DNA of 61,304 nt from Hyphomicrobiales bacterium (GCA_021730985.1 JAKFYI010000018.1:1-61304), one strand, 5' to 3'. Shown: positions 33,196 to 42,698, counted from the first letter of the stretch. Notes: generated by a model not told the origin, from the letters alone. Program-made: numbers and translations.

Positions 33196-35016
33196 TCAGT
33201 TGCCGCGGTCGGCCTTCTCGCCACGCGCCATCGCCGCTGCGGTCGCCGGGCTGTAGCCGCCGAGGATGCGCGCATCGACAACAGCGACGCCGCCCTTCTC
33301 GACCACCGCAACGGCTTCGACCAGTGCCTTCTCCAGTTCGCCCGGATTCCAGCACGGACCGAAGCCGGTCGCGCCCTGGCCACGCGCGATGGTGGCCATG
33401 TCGATGTCCGGGTCGCTGATGCGCTGACCGATCCACTTGTTGTCCACCGGGCGATTGCGCGCGACGGCCACCCGCTCCTGGTGGACCTCGTCGTTGTAGA
33501 ACGAGCGATTGTTGGCCACCACGATGAGCAAGGGAATGCGGTAGTGCACCGCAGTCCAGACCGCGGTGCAGCCCATCATAAAGTCGCCGTCGCCGCAGAC
33601 CGCGATCGGCAGGCGGCCGCTGCCCTTGAGCGCCAGAGCCGCGCCGACCGAAATGCCGGGGCCGCCGCCAACGCCGCCACCGCCGTCAGAGCCGACGTAA
33701 TCGAGCGGGTGCTTGAACTCCCAGAAACCGCCGTGCCACGACAGCGAAACATGAGTCAGGGTCGCGGTGCGATCGCCGACGACGTGACGCAGCACGTTGG
33801 CCATGTCGGCCGCAGCCATCTTGCCGTCAGCCGCAGGCTTCGGCGCGAGCGCGCGGACCACCCGCGGCTTGGCCGGCTTGCTGCTCGGGCCGATCGCCGC
33901 CAGCAGCGCATCGACGGTCGCGTCGGTCTCCGCCGGGATAAACAGATCCACCGCCGGCAGGCCCTCGTAGTCCATGCTCCAGCCGTTGTGCAGGTTCTGA
34001 TCGAGCGAGACCTGAATGATGGTGGCCGAGGGCGGACCGCCCGCGGCCTTGAAGGTGCCGGCGAGATCGACCCAGTCGAGGCTGAGAATAACGTCGGCCT
34101 CCTTCATCGCGGCGATGACATCGTCGGTGGCGAAGGTCGCCGGTTGGCCGATGTGCAACGGATGATCGGTCGGGAATGCCGCGCCGATCTTCAGGTTGGT
34201 GCAGACCCGGGCTTCGAGCGCCTCGGCGAGTTGCACCCGCTTGTTCCAGTTTTCGACGCTGCGCGAGACGCGGCCCATCATGATGAGGGGCCGCTTGGCG
34301 CCCTTGAGCAGCTCGACCGCCTTCTTCACCGCATCGGCGGACGGCCCCTGCACCATCGCCGGCATGTAGCGCTTGGCATCGATCGGCGGCAGCGGCGCGG
34401 GCAGCTTGCCCTCCTGCACCTCGGCGTCGAGATTGATGTAGGTCGGGCCGCACGGCGCGGTGTTCGACATCCAGTAGGCGCGCAGCACCGACTCGCGAGC
34501 CGCGCCGGCCGACGCCGGCTGGTCGTCCCACTTGGTGTAATTGCGGATGATCGCGCCCTGGTCGGCCGAGGTGTGGATCCAGTCGATCCACGGCCGGCGC
34601 TTCATCGCATCGACCGGACCCGTGGCGCCGAGGATCAGGATCGGCATGCGGTCGCACCAGGCGTTGAAGATCGCCATGGTGGCGTGGAACAGGCCGACGT
34701 TGGAGTGAACGGCAGCGGCCATCGCCTTGCCGGTCACCTTGGCGTAGCCGTGCGCGATCGCGACCGCTGCCTCTTCGTGCAGGCACAGCAGCATCTGCGG
34801 CTGCTCATTGCCGAGGAAATTGACGATCGAGTCATGCAGGCCGCGATAGCTCGCGCCCGGGTTGAGCGCGATGTAGGGGATGTCGAGCTGGCTCAGCGTC
34901 TCGGCGACGACGTCGCTGCCGAAGGCCGGCGCATTGGTGCCGTATGGCACGCTCAGCCGTTCAACCTTCGCGACATCGGGATCGGCCGCGCGGGCCGTAC
35001 TGGATTTAGGTGCCAT
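33196..35016 (-). CDS. ThDP-dependent decarboxylase/acetolactate synthase-like
   Basis: Thiamine-diphosphate enzyme of 606 aa. The PYR-domain catalytic Glu is in LCLHEEAAVAIAHGYAKVTG (about E81) and the PP-domain motif is complete: CGDGDFMMG followed by ANNRSF. Central domain lies at about 200-370. It differs from the gene at 4862 and looks closer to benzoylformate- or oxalyl/pyruvate-type decarboxylase members with a glycine-rich segment (SDGGGGVGGGPG) before the cofactor domain. ATG 35016 is chosen as the family start, with GGGGA about ten bases upstream. It is isolated by a repeat on one side and a terminator on the other. Its 2-oxoacid substrate is not evident. Confidence 0.88.
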   Translation of the reverse strand: MAPKSSTARAADPDVAKVERLSVPYGTNAPAFGSDVVAETLSQLDIPYIALNPGASYRGLHDSIVNFLGNEQPQMLLCLHEEAAVAIAHGYAKVTGKAMAAAVHSNVGLFHATMAIFNAWCDRMPILILGATGPVDAMKRRPWIDWIHTSADQGAIIRNYTKWDDQPASAGAARESVLRAYWMSNTAPCGPTYINLDAEVQEGKLPAPLPPIDAKRYMPAMVQGPSADAVKKAVELLKGAKRPLIMMGRVSRSVENWNKRVQLAEALEARVCTNLKIGAAFPTDHPLHIGQPATFATDDVIAAMKEADVILSLDWVDLAGTFKAAGGPPSATIIQVSLDQNLHNGWSMDYEGLPAVDLFIPAETDATVDALLAAIGPSSKPAKPRVVRALAPKPAADGKMAAADMANVLRHVVGDRTATLTHVSLSWHGGFWEFKHPLDYVGSDGGGGVGGGPGISVGAALALKGSGRLPIAVCGDGDFMMGCTAVWTAVHYRIPLLIVVANNRSFYNDEVHQERVAVARNRPVDNKWIGQRISDPDIDMATIARGQGATGFGPCWNPGELEKALVEAVAVVEKGGVAVVDARILGGYSPATAAAMARGEKADRGN

Positions 35017-35169
35017 TGTCGTGCAATCCCCGTTCAAGCCGGCGATCCACACGAGCGCCGCTCAACACGACGGGCACGCTTACGGACGCGGCAAATGCGC
35101 CCGAAAAAGACCATAGGGCGCAACGCCCGTCAAACGCATTCTGGTCCGGCGCCGCATGGCTGCAGCACC

Positions 35170-35194
35170 AAAAAACTCTTGATTCCGAGAGTTT
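35170..35194 (-). terminator. Rho-independent terminator after chemoreceptor gene
   Basis: On the minus strand AAACTCT...AGAGTTT (plus 35173-35179 with 35188-35194) forms a seven-base-pair stem with an eight-base loop, followed by a run of T (plus A-run at 35170-35175). It lies just past the stop of the chemoreceptor gene ending at 35208. Confidence 0.6.
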
Positions 35195-35207
35195 GGAGGG
35201 ATCGGCG

Positions 35208-36551
35208 TCAGGCCGCGCGCACGCGGGTGAAGAAGCGCCCGATCTTGGTTTCCATGTCCTGCGCGCGCGCCGAGAGCCGCGTGGTCCAGCCGCTGATCTC
35301 GCCGACCGCGGTGACCGCGCGGCTGGTGGCCTGCTCGACCGAACGAATTTCGTCGGACGCGTGGGTGGTGTGACCGGCGGCGCGCTGGATGCTGTCGGCG
35401 ATCTCGCGCGTGGTTGCGGCCTGCTGATCAACCGCAGCCGCTACCGACGTGGACACCGCGGTCAGTTCGTGGATGCTGCGCGCGATCGAGGCAATCTCGC
35501 TGACCGCGCCCTTGGTGGCCTCCTGGATCGCCGCGACCTGTCCGGAAATCTCAGCGGTCGCCTTCGACGTCTGGTTGGCCAGCGCCTTCACCTCGGCTGC
35601 GACCACCGCGAAGCCCTTGCCGGCCTCGCCCGCACGCGCCGCTTCGATGGTCGCATTCAAGGCGAGAAGATTGGTCTGCGCCGCGATCTTGGAAATAAGC
35701 CCCACCACCGAGCCGATCCGCTCGGCCGCATCGTCAAGCGAGCGGATGGTGTTGTGGGTGCGCTCGGTGTCGGCGACCGCGGAGCGCGCCATTTCAAGAC
35801 CGCGCGCGGTCTGCTGGCCGATTTCCTGGATCGAGCCGGACAGTTCCTCGGTGGCGGCGACGGTCTGGCTCACGCCTTGCGAGGTTTCCTCGGACGCAGC
35901 CGAGGCCGAATGCATGCGCCGCTGGGTGTCTTCGGTCACTTCCCGCATGGTCGATGCGTTGGAGGTGAGCAGGCCGGTTGCTTCCTTGATCGCCTCGATC
36001 ACTCCGCCGATCGCACCGTCGAACTCGCCGATCGCCTCGTCGATCTCCTTGCGGCGAACCGACGTCGCCTGCTCGACGCGCTGCAGGAAAATGGTCGAAG
36101 TGTTGGCGATATCGAAGAAGATGGCCTGCGAGAGCACGCGGCTGCGCTCGGCGAGCGCTTTCGGCGAGAACCGGTGCTTGCGCGCCAGTTGGACGACGGC
36201 GACCCGGAACACTGCAGCCCCTGCGTTGATCCGGGCACGGCCCTCGAAGCCGAGTTTCGTCTCGTCCTCGACCGTTTGGCGGCAGCACTCCAAGTAGTTC
36301 GTGCCGAAATCCGCCCGGAGCATGGCGCGAAACTGGGCGATCTCAATCCGTTTGATCTCGGCTGAATGCTTGGCATAGACCGCCGCCACCTTCGGCAGAT
36401 TGGCCGCACCCGCGATCACCTGATCCAGCGCCGCTTCGAGATGCGCATCGACCAACGGGGCGATCTCGCGAAGCAGCAACAGGGACCTGTCGTCCAGGGT
36501 GTAGTTCGCCAGACGGGCGGCCAATTCCGGAGCGACTTTTGGCAAGGACAT
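35208..36551 (-). CDS. Methyl-accepting chemotaxis protein with globin-like sensor domain
   Basis: Soluble chemoreceptor of 447 aa with no transmembrane segments. N-terminal sensor (about 10-170) resembles the protoglobin/globin-sensor domain; C-terminal signalling domain (about 200-440) contains the conserved hairpin tip, EISGQV and [50 protein letters not shown] sequence. The position I would align with the heme proximal His (H in H-x-x-IG) reads DETKLG, so heme binding is doubtful. Start 36551 is taken from the domain start, although no clear ribosome site is seen. It would feed CheA via CheW; none of these genes is here. Confidence 0.85.
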   Translation of the reverse strand: MSLPKVAPELAARLANYTLDDRSLLLLREIAPLVDAHLEAALDQVIAGAANLPKVAAVYAKHSAEIKRIEIAQFRAMLRADFGTNYLECCRQTVEDETKLGFEGRARINAGAAVFRVAVVQLARKHRFSPKALAERSRVLSQAIFFDIANTSTIFLQRVEQATSVRRKEIDEAIGEFDGAIGGVIEAIKEATGLLTSNASTMREVTEDTQRRMHSASAASEETSQGVSQTVAATEELSGSIQEIGQQTARGLEMARSAVADTERTHNTIRSLDDAAERIGSVVGLISKIAAQTNLLALNATIEAARAGEAGKGFAVVAAEVKALANQTSKATAEISGQVAAIQEATKGAVSEIASIARSIHELTAVSTSVAAAVDQQAATTREIADSIQRAAGHTTHASDEIRSVEQATSRAVTAVGEISGWTTRLSARAQDMETKIGRFFTRVRAA

Positions 36552-36811
36552 CGACAAATTCGGGGTTTGGGGGCGCAGACTGCCCAGATATTGGGCCGGA
36601 AATGGTTGTCCGAGCCTTAATGAACCACCGCCGCGCGATGTTCTGGGGCGAAACCGGCCTGCCATTGGGGCCATTGGGCGGCTCGGTTCGCTTGAGTCCA
36701 GGGCAAGCCTCGGAATGGGCGGCGGCCGGTTGCCGCGGTCCGGGCGGCGTTGCCCCCCGTAGGCATCCTGCCTAAGCTTGCCCAACAACGCCCGTGGTTG
36801 GACAAAAAAGC

Positions 36812-37195
36812 ATGGCGGCTTCGGCGGAGGAACGGATCCGGCAGCTCACCAAGGGGATGCTGCGCAGGAAGCTTTACGCAATCCTTTCCAAGGGCAGCGC
36901 AACGCCCGCCCAGCTCGGCGCGGTGCTGCCGGACCATCTTGAATACATGATCGGCCTGGAGAAGCAGGGCGTGCTGTTCGCATCGGGCCCGCTCGACACC
37001 GCGCCCGGCGCACCGGTCGGCGACGGGCTGACCGTGCTGCGCGCCGCCAGCGCCGATGAGGCCCGCCGGATCGCATCCGCCGATCCGTTCGTCGTCAACA
37101 AGCTGCGCACCTTCGAGGTGCGCGAGTGGACGGTGATGGAAGGCTCGTTCGGCGTGCGGCTGAACTTCTCCGATCAGACGCTGGAGATCGCCTAG
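36812..37195 (+). CDS. YCII-related (YciI family) protein
   Basis: Small cytoplasmic protein of 127 aa with a YCII-type ferredoxin-like fold: [32 protein letters not shown], then [37 protein letters not shown]. These lines (HLEY at the position of the catalytic His, SGP, and D-P-F near the end) match YciI-like enzymes, some of which are dehydrochlorinases or isomerases in aromatic pathways. ATG 36812 is the likely start (GTG 36794 is an alternative). First gene of the run that leads to the extradiol-type dioxygenase, 18 bp before the next gene. Confidence 0.83.
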   Translation: MAASAEERIRQLTKGMLRRKLYAILSKGSATPAQLGAVLPDHLEYMIGLEKQGVLFASGPLDTAPGAPVGDGLTVLRAASADEARRIASADPFVVNKLRTFEVREWTVMEGSFGVRLNFSDQTLEIA

Positions 37196-37213
37196 GCGAT
37201 TTGTGGAGTGGCA

Positions 37214-38089
37214 ATGCAAACAGTTGGTTTCGTCGGCGTCGGCAAGATCGGTCTCCCGATCTCGGAGAACCTGATCAAGAGCGGCTTCCGCGTGCTCGGT
37301 TATCGCCGCGGCTCGCTCGCCGAATTCGAGAAGCTTGGCGGGGTCGCTGCGAAATCGCCGGCCGAGATCGGCGCTCAGTGCGACGTCGTGCTCTCGTGCG
37401 TACCGACCACCGAAGCGATGAACGAGGTGGTGAACGGCCCTGATGGCCTCATTCAATCGGCGAGGCCTGGACAGATCATCGTCGAGCTCGGCTCGCATCC
37501 GGTGCCGGACAAGCAGAGTCATGTCGCGACGTTCGGGAAGAAAGGCGCGACTTACCTCGATGGCGAGGTGAGCGGCACACCGGGCATGGCGGCGGCGCGC
37601 AAGGCGGTCATCTACCTCGCCGGCGACGCCGATGCTTGCAAGAAGCTGGAGCCCGTCGTCAAAGGCTTCGCCGATATGTGCCTTTATCTTGGGCCATTCG
37701 GTTCGGCGACCAACGTCAAGCTGATCAACAACATGCTGGTCGCAGTCAACATCGCGGCAGCCGCCGAGGCGGTGGCACTCGGGTTGAAAGCCGGCGTCGA
37801 CCTTCCTTTGATGATCAAGGCCATTGCCAACGGCAGCGGCGGGTCGACCCAATTCGGCATCCGCGCGCCGTGGATGGCGGAGCGCAAGTTCAAGCCTATA
37901 CAGGGCTCACCGGCCTTGCTCGCGCACTATTTCCCGAAGATCGATAATTTGGCGGCCGCCAGCGGAAGCGCGACCCCGCTGTTCGATCGCGCCGCCGAAC
38001 TCTATCAGCGCTGTGCCGATCTCGGCTTGGCGGAGGACAATGACGTTGCCGTGATGGTTGACGTGCTCAGTTCAATGCAGAGGAAGTAA
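37214..38089 (+). CDS. NAD(P)-dependent oxidoreductase, 3-hydroxyisobutyrate dehydrogenase family
   Basis: beta-Hydroxyacid dehydrogenase of 291 aa. The Rossmann motif GFVGVGKIGLPISENLIKSG, the substrate-binding SGTPGMAAARKA loop and the catalytic Lys in NVKLINNMLVAVN are all in place. Members oxidise 3-hydroxyisobutyrate, tartronate semialdehyde, 6-phosphogluconate-like or related substrates. ATG 37214 has GGAG five bases upstream. Its stop codon overlaps the dioxygenase ATG by one base (TAATG), so the two are coupled. Gene order with an extradiol dioxygenase suggests action on a ring-cleavage or side-chain product. Confidence 0.9.
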   Translation: MQTVGFVGVGKIGLPISENLIKSGFRVLGYRRGSLAEFEKLGGVAAKSPAEIGAQCDVVLSCVPTTEAMNEVVNGPDGLIQSARPGQIIVELGSHPVPDKQSHVATFGKKGATYLDGEVSGTPGMAAARKAVIYLAGDADACKKLEPVVKGFADMCLYLGPFGSATNVKLINNMLVAVNIAAAAEAVALGLKAGVDLPLMIKAIANGSGGSTQFGIRAPWMAERKFKPIQGSPALLAHYFPKIDNLAAASGSATPLFDRAAELYQRCADLGLAEDNDVAVMVDVLSSMQRK

Positions 38090-39012
38090 TGGCTCAACAA
38101 ATGACGATCCAAAAAGACACCCGGCAGATGATCCGCGTGAAGAAGATCGCGCACGCCACCTATGAGACGCCCGATCTCGATCAGCAGACCGAGTATTACA
38201 CCAACATCCTGGGCCTCAATCTGATCGCCAAGGACAAGGACGCCGCCTACCTCGCCTCCACGCTGGATCATCACTCCGTGGTGCTGCGCAAGGGCGGCGC
38301 GGCGCAATGCGTGCGGCTCGGCTTCCAGGTCGGACCGGACGACGATCTCGATGCGTTCGAGAAGCAGACCCAGGCGCAGGGCGTGAAAACCCGCCGCCTC
38401 AAGGATCCCGAGCCGACCGTCTCCGACATGGTGGCGTTCGAGGATCCGAAAGGCACGCTGATGGAGGTGTTCAAGCGGCCCGAGCCGCAGAACCAGTCGT
38501 TTCCGAAGAAGGGCATCATTCCGCACAAGATCGGCCACGTCGCGTTTCATTGCGCCGACGTGAAGCTCGTCACCAAGTTCTATCTGGACGTGCTGGGCTT
38601 CCGCGAATCCGACTGGATGGGAGACTTCTTCTCGTTCCTGCGCTGCGGCACCGACCATCACACCATCAACCTGATGGGCACCGGCAGCAACCGGCACTTC
38701 CACACCGCGTTCGAACTGCGCGACTGGGGCCACATGCAGACCGCGTGCGATTTCCTCAGCCTCAACGGCTACAAGCTGCTGTGGGGACCGGGACGTCACG
38801 GCATCGGCCACAACCTGTTCGCCTATCATCGCGCGCCGAACGGGCTGATCACCGAACTGTTCGCCGAGCTCGACCGCATGAACGAGGACCTCGGCTACTT
38901 CGAGCCGCGGCCCTGGCACCGTGACCGGCCGCAACGGCCCAAGGTCTGGGCCAAGGATCCCAACGCATCGAATTACTGGGGCATCATGCCAACGGACGAA
39001 ATGCACAAGTAA
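38089..39012 (+). CDS. Extradiol-type (VOC) ring-cleavage dioxygenase
   Basis: Two-domain vicinal-oxygen-chelate protein of 307 aa, like type I catechol 2,3-dioxygenases. The active C-terminal domain supplies the 2-His-1-carboxylate iron triad: H150 (IGHVAFH), H205 (HFHTAFEL) and E256 (LITELFAEL). The N-terminal domain (about 15-130) has lost ligands, as usual. Its first 14 residues are a polar extension. Predicted to open catechol-like rings with O2; the exact phenol is unknown. The gene is in an operon with a dehydrogenase and two binding proteins, so the transported compound may be its precursor. AGGAAG lies before the overlapping ATG. Confidence 0.88.
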   Translation: MAQQMTIQKDTRQMIRVKKIAHATYETPDLDQQTEYYTNILGLNLIAKDKDAAYLASTLDHHSVVLRKGGAAQCVRLGFQVGPDDDLDAFEKQTQAQGVKTRRLKDPEPTVSDMVAFEDPKGTLMEVFKRPEPQNQSFPKKGIIPHKIGHVAFHCADVKLVTKFYLDVLGFRESDWMGDFFSFLRCGTDHHTINLMGTGSNRHFHTAFELRDWGHMQTACDFLSLNGYKLLWGPGRHGIGHNLFAYHRAPNGLITELFAELDRMNEDLGYFEPRPWHRDRPQRPKVWAKDPNASNYWGIMPTDEMHK

Positions 39013-39066
39013 GCCGACCACAACGGACCGCGCGACAAGCCGCGGCCGTATCATGGGAGGAATGAG

Positions 39067-40083
39067 ATGACTTCGACGTTTCGGCTACGAACGGCGGCGC
39101 AGCTTTGCGGTGCGATGGCGCTGGCCGGCGGCCTCGCCATGACCCCGGCACCGGCCGGCGCGCAGGCGCTTGAGACGGTTTCGGTAATCGTGTTCCCCGG
39201 CGGCTTCAACTGGCCGATCTGGGTGGCGCAGGACAAAGGCTTCTTCGCCAAAGGCGGCCTCGAGGTGAAGCTGACGCCGACGCCCAGCTCCGCGTTTCAG
39301 CTCAGCAACCTGATCGACGGCAAGTTCGACATCGGCCACACCGCAATCGACAACGTCATCGCCTACATGGAAGGCCAGGGCGAAGCAAAATTCGAAAGCA
39401 AGCCAGACCTGGTGGTGTTCATGGGCGGTGACAACGGATTTCTGTCGCTCGTCACGCAGCCCGAGATCAAGAGCTACAACGATCTCAAAGGCAAGACCGT
39501 GTCGGTCGATGCCATGACCACCGGCTACGCTTTCGTGCTGTTCGACCTGCTCAAGCGCAACGGCCTGACCACCGCGGACTACAAGGCCGAGCGCGCCGGC
39601 GGCGCGCGGGAGCGCTGGCAGGCGCTGCAGGACGGCAAGCATGCCGGCACCATGCTGATCTCGCCGTTCGATATCCTGGCCAAGGACAAGGGCCTCAACG
39701 TGCTGCAATACGCCATCGACCTGTACAAAAATTACCAGGGCCTGGTCGGCGCCACGCGGCGCGAATGGGCGGAGAAAAATCCGAAGAAGCTCGAGGCCTA
39801 CGTCCGCGCCTATCTGGCGGGTCTGAACTACCTCTACGCGCCGGACAACAAGGACGAAGTGATCGGCATCCTGCGCAAAAATACACAGATGAACCCGCAA
39901 CTCGCGTCGCAGACCTACGACTCGCTGGTGGGGCCGAAGGGCTTCTCGCGCACCGCCGAAGTCGATGTTGCCGGCGTCCGCAAGGTTCTGGAGCTTCGCA
40001 GCGAATACGGCCAGCCCAAGAAGACACTGACCGATCCGTTGCGCTATTATGACGCGAAGTATTACGAGGCGGCCAAGCGCTAG
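39067..40083 (+). CDS. ABC transporter substrate-binding protein, NMT1/SsuA-like
   Basis: Exported binding protein of 338 aa. Signal peptide about 1-32 (MTSTFRLRTAAQ..., hydrophobic MALAGGLAM, end PAGAQA), then LETVSVIVFPGGFNWPIWVAQDKGFFAKGGLEVKLTPTPSS, the NMT1 start. Other marks: DGKFDIGHTAIDNVIAYME and KGKTVSVDAMTTGYAFVLFDLLKRNGL. GGGAGGA precedes the ATG. Fourth gene of the extradiol operon (54 bp after it). It probably binds the aromatic or acid substrate; membrane components could be the importer at 30612-33078 or lie elsewhere. Confidence 0.9.
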   Translation: MTSTFRLRTAAQLCGAMALAGGLAMTPAPAGAQALETVSVIVFPGGFNWPIWVAQDKGFFAKGGLEVKLTPTPSSAFQLSNLIDGKFDIGHTAIDNVIAYMEGQGEAKFESKPDLVVFMGGDNGFLSLVTQPEIKSYNDLKGKTVSVDAMTTGYAFVLFDLLKRNGLTTADYKAERAGGARERWQALQDGKHAGTMLISPFDILAKDKGLNVLQYAIDLYKNYQGLVGATRREWAEKNPKKLEAYVRAYLAGLNYLYAPDNKDEVIGILRKNTQMNPQLASQTYDSLVGPKGFSRTAEVDVAGVRKVLELRSEYGQPKKTLTDPLRYYDAKYYEAAKR

Positions 40084-40117
40084 GATAATGACGCAACGCC
40101 CACCAAGGAGGAAAACG

Positions 40118-41389
40118 ATGTCTCGCGGGAAGGGTTTCAAGCAATCGCTGCGGATGATCGCTGTCGCGTTCGCCGCCGTTCTGTTTTCGCTGTCGGGCGC
40201 TTCGGCGCAGACCGGGCCGATCAAGGTGGGGATCGGGCTTTCACTCACCGGCGGCAGCGCCTCGCCCGGCAAAATGCTGCTCGCTGCGCTAGAAATCTGG
40301 CGCGACGACGTCAACGAAAAGGGCGGGCTGCTCAATCGCAAGGTCGAGCTGATCCACTACGACGACCAGAGCACGCCCTCGAACGTGCCCGGCATCTACA
40401 CCAAGCTGATCACGATCGACAAAGTCGATCTGCTGCTTGGTCCCTACGCCACCAACTTCGTGGCGCCGGCCATGCCGACGATCATGCAGCACAACAAGAT
40501 GACGCTCAGCCTCACCGCGATCGGCATCAACCGGCACTTCAACTACAACAAGTACTTCTCGATGGTGCCGGTCGGCCCGGATGGCGTGAACGCGTTCTCC
40601 AAGGGTTTCTTCACCCTCGCTGCAGAGCAGAAGCCCAAGCCGCAGACGGTTGCCATCCTGGCCGCCGATGCCGAATTCGCCCGCAGCGCCGCGGACGGCG
40701 CACGCGACGAGTTGAAGAAGCAAGGGTTCAAGGTCATCTACGATCAGACCTACCCGCCGCCCACCACGGATTTCACGCCGATGGTGCGCGCCGTGCAGGC
40801 CGCCAACCCCGACATCTTCTATGTGGCGGCCTATCCGCAGGATAACGTCGGCATCATCCGCGCCGCCAACGAAATCGGCCTGACACCCAAGATGTTCGGC
40901 GGCGCCATGATCGGCATGCTGATCACACCGATCCGGGTGCAGCTTGGGCCGGTCGCCAACGGACTGGTGATCTCGGAAACGTTCCTGCCGTCGCCGAAGC
41001 TGCAGTTCGACGGCCTCGACAGTTTGATGAAGCGCTACCAGGCCAAGGCGCCTGAGTTGAAGACCGATCCGATCGGCTACGCGTTCGTGCCGATGGGCTA
41101 TGCCGCCGGCCAGGCGCTGGAGCAGGCGGTCACCGCCACCAAGAGCCTCGACCATGACAAGCTTGCGGATCATCTGCGCAAGACGACGTTCAAGACCGTG
41201 GTCGGCGACATCGCGTTCGGCAAGGACGGCGAATGGACCAAGCCGCGGCAGTTCACCACCCAGGTCCAGAACCTCGCCCCGAACAATGTCGATCAGTTCC
41301 GCGATGGCTCAAAGACACCGATCCTGTGGCCGCCGGAGTACAAGAGCGGCGACATCATCTATCCCTACGCCGACGCGCGAAAGAAGTAG
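40118..41389 (+). CDS. ABC transporter substrate-binding protein, LivJ/PBP1-like
   Basis: Type 1 periplasmic-binding protein of 423 aa of the branched-chain amino acid/aromatic acid family (Peripla_BP_6). Signal peptide about 1-30 (ends SGASA), then QTGPIKVGIGLSLTGGSASPGKMLLAALEIWRDDVNEKGG, the classic start. Further marks are VELIHYDDQSTPSNVPGIYTKLI, VDLLLGPYATNFVAPAMP and a late GYAAGQALEQAV. AAGGAGG is placed seven bases before ATG 40118. Last gene of the five-gene operon, closed by the terminator at 41408. Homologs bind branched-chain amino acids, benzoates or ureas; ligand unknown here. Confidence 0.92.
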   Translation: MSRGKGFKQSLRMIAVAFAAVLFSLSGASAQTGPIKVGIGLSLTGGSASPGKMLLAALEIWRDDVNEKGGLLNRKVELIHYDDQSTPSNVPGIYTKLITIDKVDLLLGPYATNFVAPAMPTIMQHNKMTLSLTAIGINRHFNYNKYFSMVPVGPDGVNAFSKGFFTLAAEQKPKPQTVAILAADAEFARSAADGARDELKKQGFKVIYDQTYPPPTTDFTPMVRAVQAANPDIFYVAAYPQDNVGIIRAANEIGLTPKMFGGAMIGMLITPIRVQLGPVANGLVISETFLPSPKLQFDGLDSLMKRYQAKAPELKTDPIGYAFVPMGYAAGQALEQAVTATKSLDHDKLADHLRKTTFKTVVGDIAFGKDGEWTKPRQFTTQVQNLAPNNVDQFRDGSKTPILWPPEYKSGDIIYPYADARKK

Positions 41390-41407
41390 TTCGTTGATCA
41401 GCGTGAA

Positions 41408-41434
41408 GCCGCCGCCGCGAGGCGGCGGCTTTTT
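41408..41434 (+). terminator. Strong rho-independent terminator
   Basis: GCCGCCGCC (41408-41416), loop GCGA, GGCGGCGGC (41421-41429), then TTTTT (41430-41434). A perfect nine-base-pair stem with a T-run, 18 bp after the LivJ-like gene; it closes the five-gene plus-strand operon. Confidence 0.92.
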
Positions 41435-41471
41435 CGTTGAACGAACCGCTCCTTCTTCGACTCGGTTGCGG

Positions 41472-41517
41472 CCGGCTTAACGCGATCGCTGCGATCGTGC
41501 GTCCGGCGTTAAGCCGG
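41472..41517. repeat. 12-bp inverted repeat in intergenic region
   Basis: CCGGCTTAACGC (41472-41483) and GCGTTAAGCCGG (41506-41517) are perfect reverse complements, 22 bp apart. Further CTTAACG-type motifs follow at 41535 and 41609. No gene is seen from 41390 to 41634; the only clear items are this inverted repeat and the terminator. Confidence 0.6.
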
Positions 41518-41634
41518 AAAGCGCGGAATGTTCCGCTTAACGTCCCGCTTCGTTCCAATCCTTCGAATCGTGTCTCGAATCGGAATCGATTTCGCCAGAC
41601 AAACTTTCCGTTAACGCGGCGCCAATCCGCGGCG

Positions 41635-42600
41635 CTATTTCGCCATCGCTGGCGCGCGGTGGCTGGCGGCGAGGAACTCCGGCCGCATTTCCATGCTGGT
41701 CGCCTTGTCCTGGATCGGCGCGCGCGGCAGCACCGCTTTGCCCTTCTCCATGTGGAACGTGTAGTCGAGCGTGTACCACGGCGCCTTCACGCCCGGCGCC
41801 GGCGGCGTGCCCTGCTCGTGGCGCACGTAGTTGCCGAGCAGTGCCTTGGTGACGCCGAACTGCACATCGGTGTCGATGTGCGGATCCTCCGGCACATAGA
41901 CCTGCGAGATGTGGGTCTTGAAGCCTTCCTTGAAAATCAGGAAGTGCAGGTGCGCGGGTCGCATGTTGTGGCGGCCCTGCGCGCGCAGCAGGTCGCCGAC
42001 CGGGCCGTTGATCGGAATCGGATAGCCGGCCGGCAGGATGCTGCGGAACAAGAACTGACCCTTGGCGTTGGAGGTAAACTTGCCGCGCAGGTTCATGTCC
42101 GCCTGGGTCGGATCCTGGTTCTCGTACAGGCCTTCCGTCGAGGACTGCCAGATATCGACCTCGGCGCCCGCCACCGGCTGGCCCTGGTTGTCCTTCACCG
42201 TGGCGAGGACGAACAGCTCCGGACCCGGCGTCGGCGAGCGCACGATCGAACCGCCGTTCTCCGTGCGCGGCGAATCCAGCCGCCAGAACGGTCCCAGCAG
42301 GTTGGCGGTGGTCTCGGTCTGGCCGTTGTTGCCGTTGTTGAGCAGGCACACCAGCGTCGAGACGCCGAGCGAGCCGGACGCCAGCACTGCCTCGTTGTGG
42401 AAGGCGTTGGTGTTCTGCCCGATCGCATTCACATAGGCGCAGGCCTGGTGGAATTCGGCCTCACTGAGCTTCACCTCGCGGATGAAGCCGTGCAGGTGGC
42501 GCACCAGCGCCGACATGACCTCGCGAAAGCGTGGATCGGGCGCGTGCGCGATTTCGCCCAGCACCGCCTTGGTAACCGAATCCGGGCCGTCGATGATCAT
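41635..42600 (-). CDS. Intradiol ring-cleavage dioxygenase (catechol/hydroxyquinol type)
   Basis: Non-heme Fe(III) dioxygenase of 321 aa. All four iron ligands are seen: Y159 (STEGLYENQ), Y193 (PAGYPIPIN) and H217, H219 (RPAHLHF). The N-terminal helical dimerisation domain of catechol and hydroxyquinol 1,2-dioxygenases (about 1-105) precedes them. It opens a 1,2-diol ring between the hydroxyls to a cis,cis-muconate or maleylacetate. Hydroxyquinol versus catechol cannot be decided by eye. ATG 42600 has GGGAG six bases upstream. It is divergent from the amidohydrolase gene (98 bp), a likely functional partner. Confidence 0.9.
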   Translation of the reverse strand: MIIDGPDSVTKAVLGEIAHAPDPRFREVMSALVRHLHGFIREVKLSEAEFHQACAYVNAIGQNTNAFHNEAVLASGSLGVSTLVCLLNNGNNGQTETTANLLGPFWRLDSPRTENGGSIVRSPTPGPELFVLATVKDNQGQPVAGAEVDIWQSSTEGLYENQDPTQADMNLRGKFTSNAKGQFLFRSILPAGYPIPINGPVGDLLRAQGRHNMRPAHLHFLIFKEGFKTHISQVYVPEDPHIDTDVQFGVTKALLGNYVRHEQGTPPAPGVKAPWYTLDYTFHMEKGKAVLPRAPIQDKATSMEMRPEFLAASHRAPAMAK

Positions 42601-42698
42601 GCTAGTCTCCCGGCGGTCCTCCCGCCTGCTGCATTCGTTGCCCGAATTGATATGCTCCGGATCGCGTTTGCTCAATCCCCGTCCAGCGAGTGAATTTC

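Noticed and set aside
33127..35373. 748-codon plus-strand open frame
   Set aside because: Antisense to the well-supported ThDP enzyme gene; no recognisable protein features.
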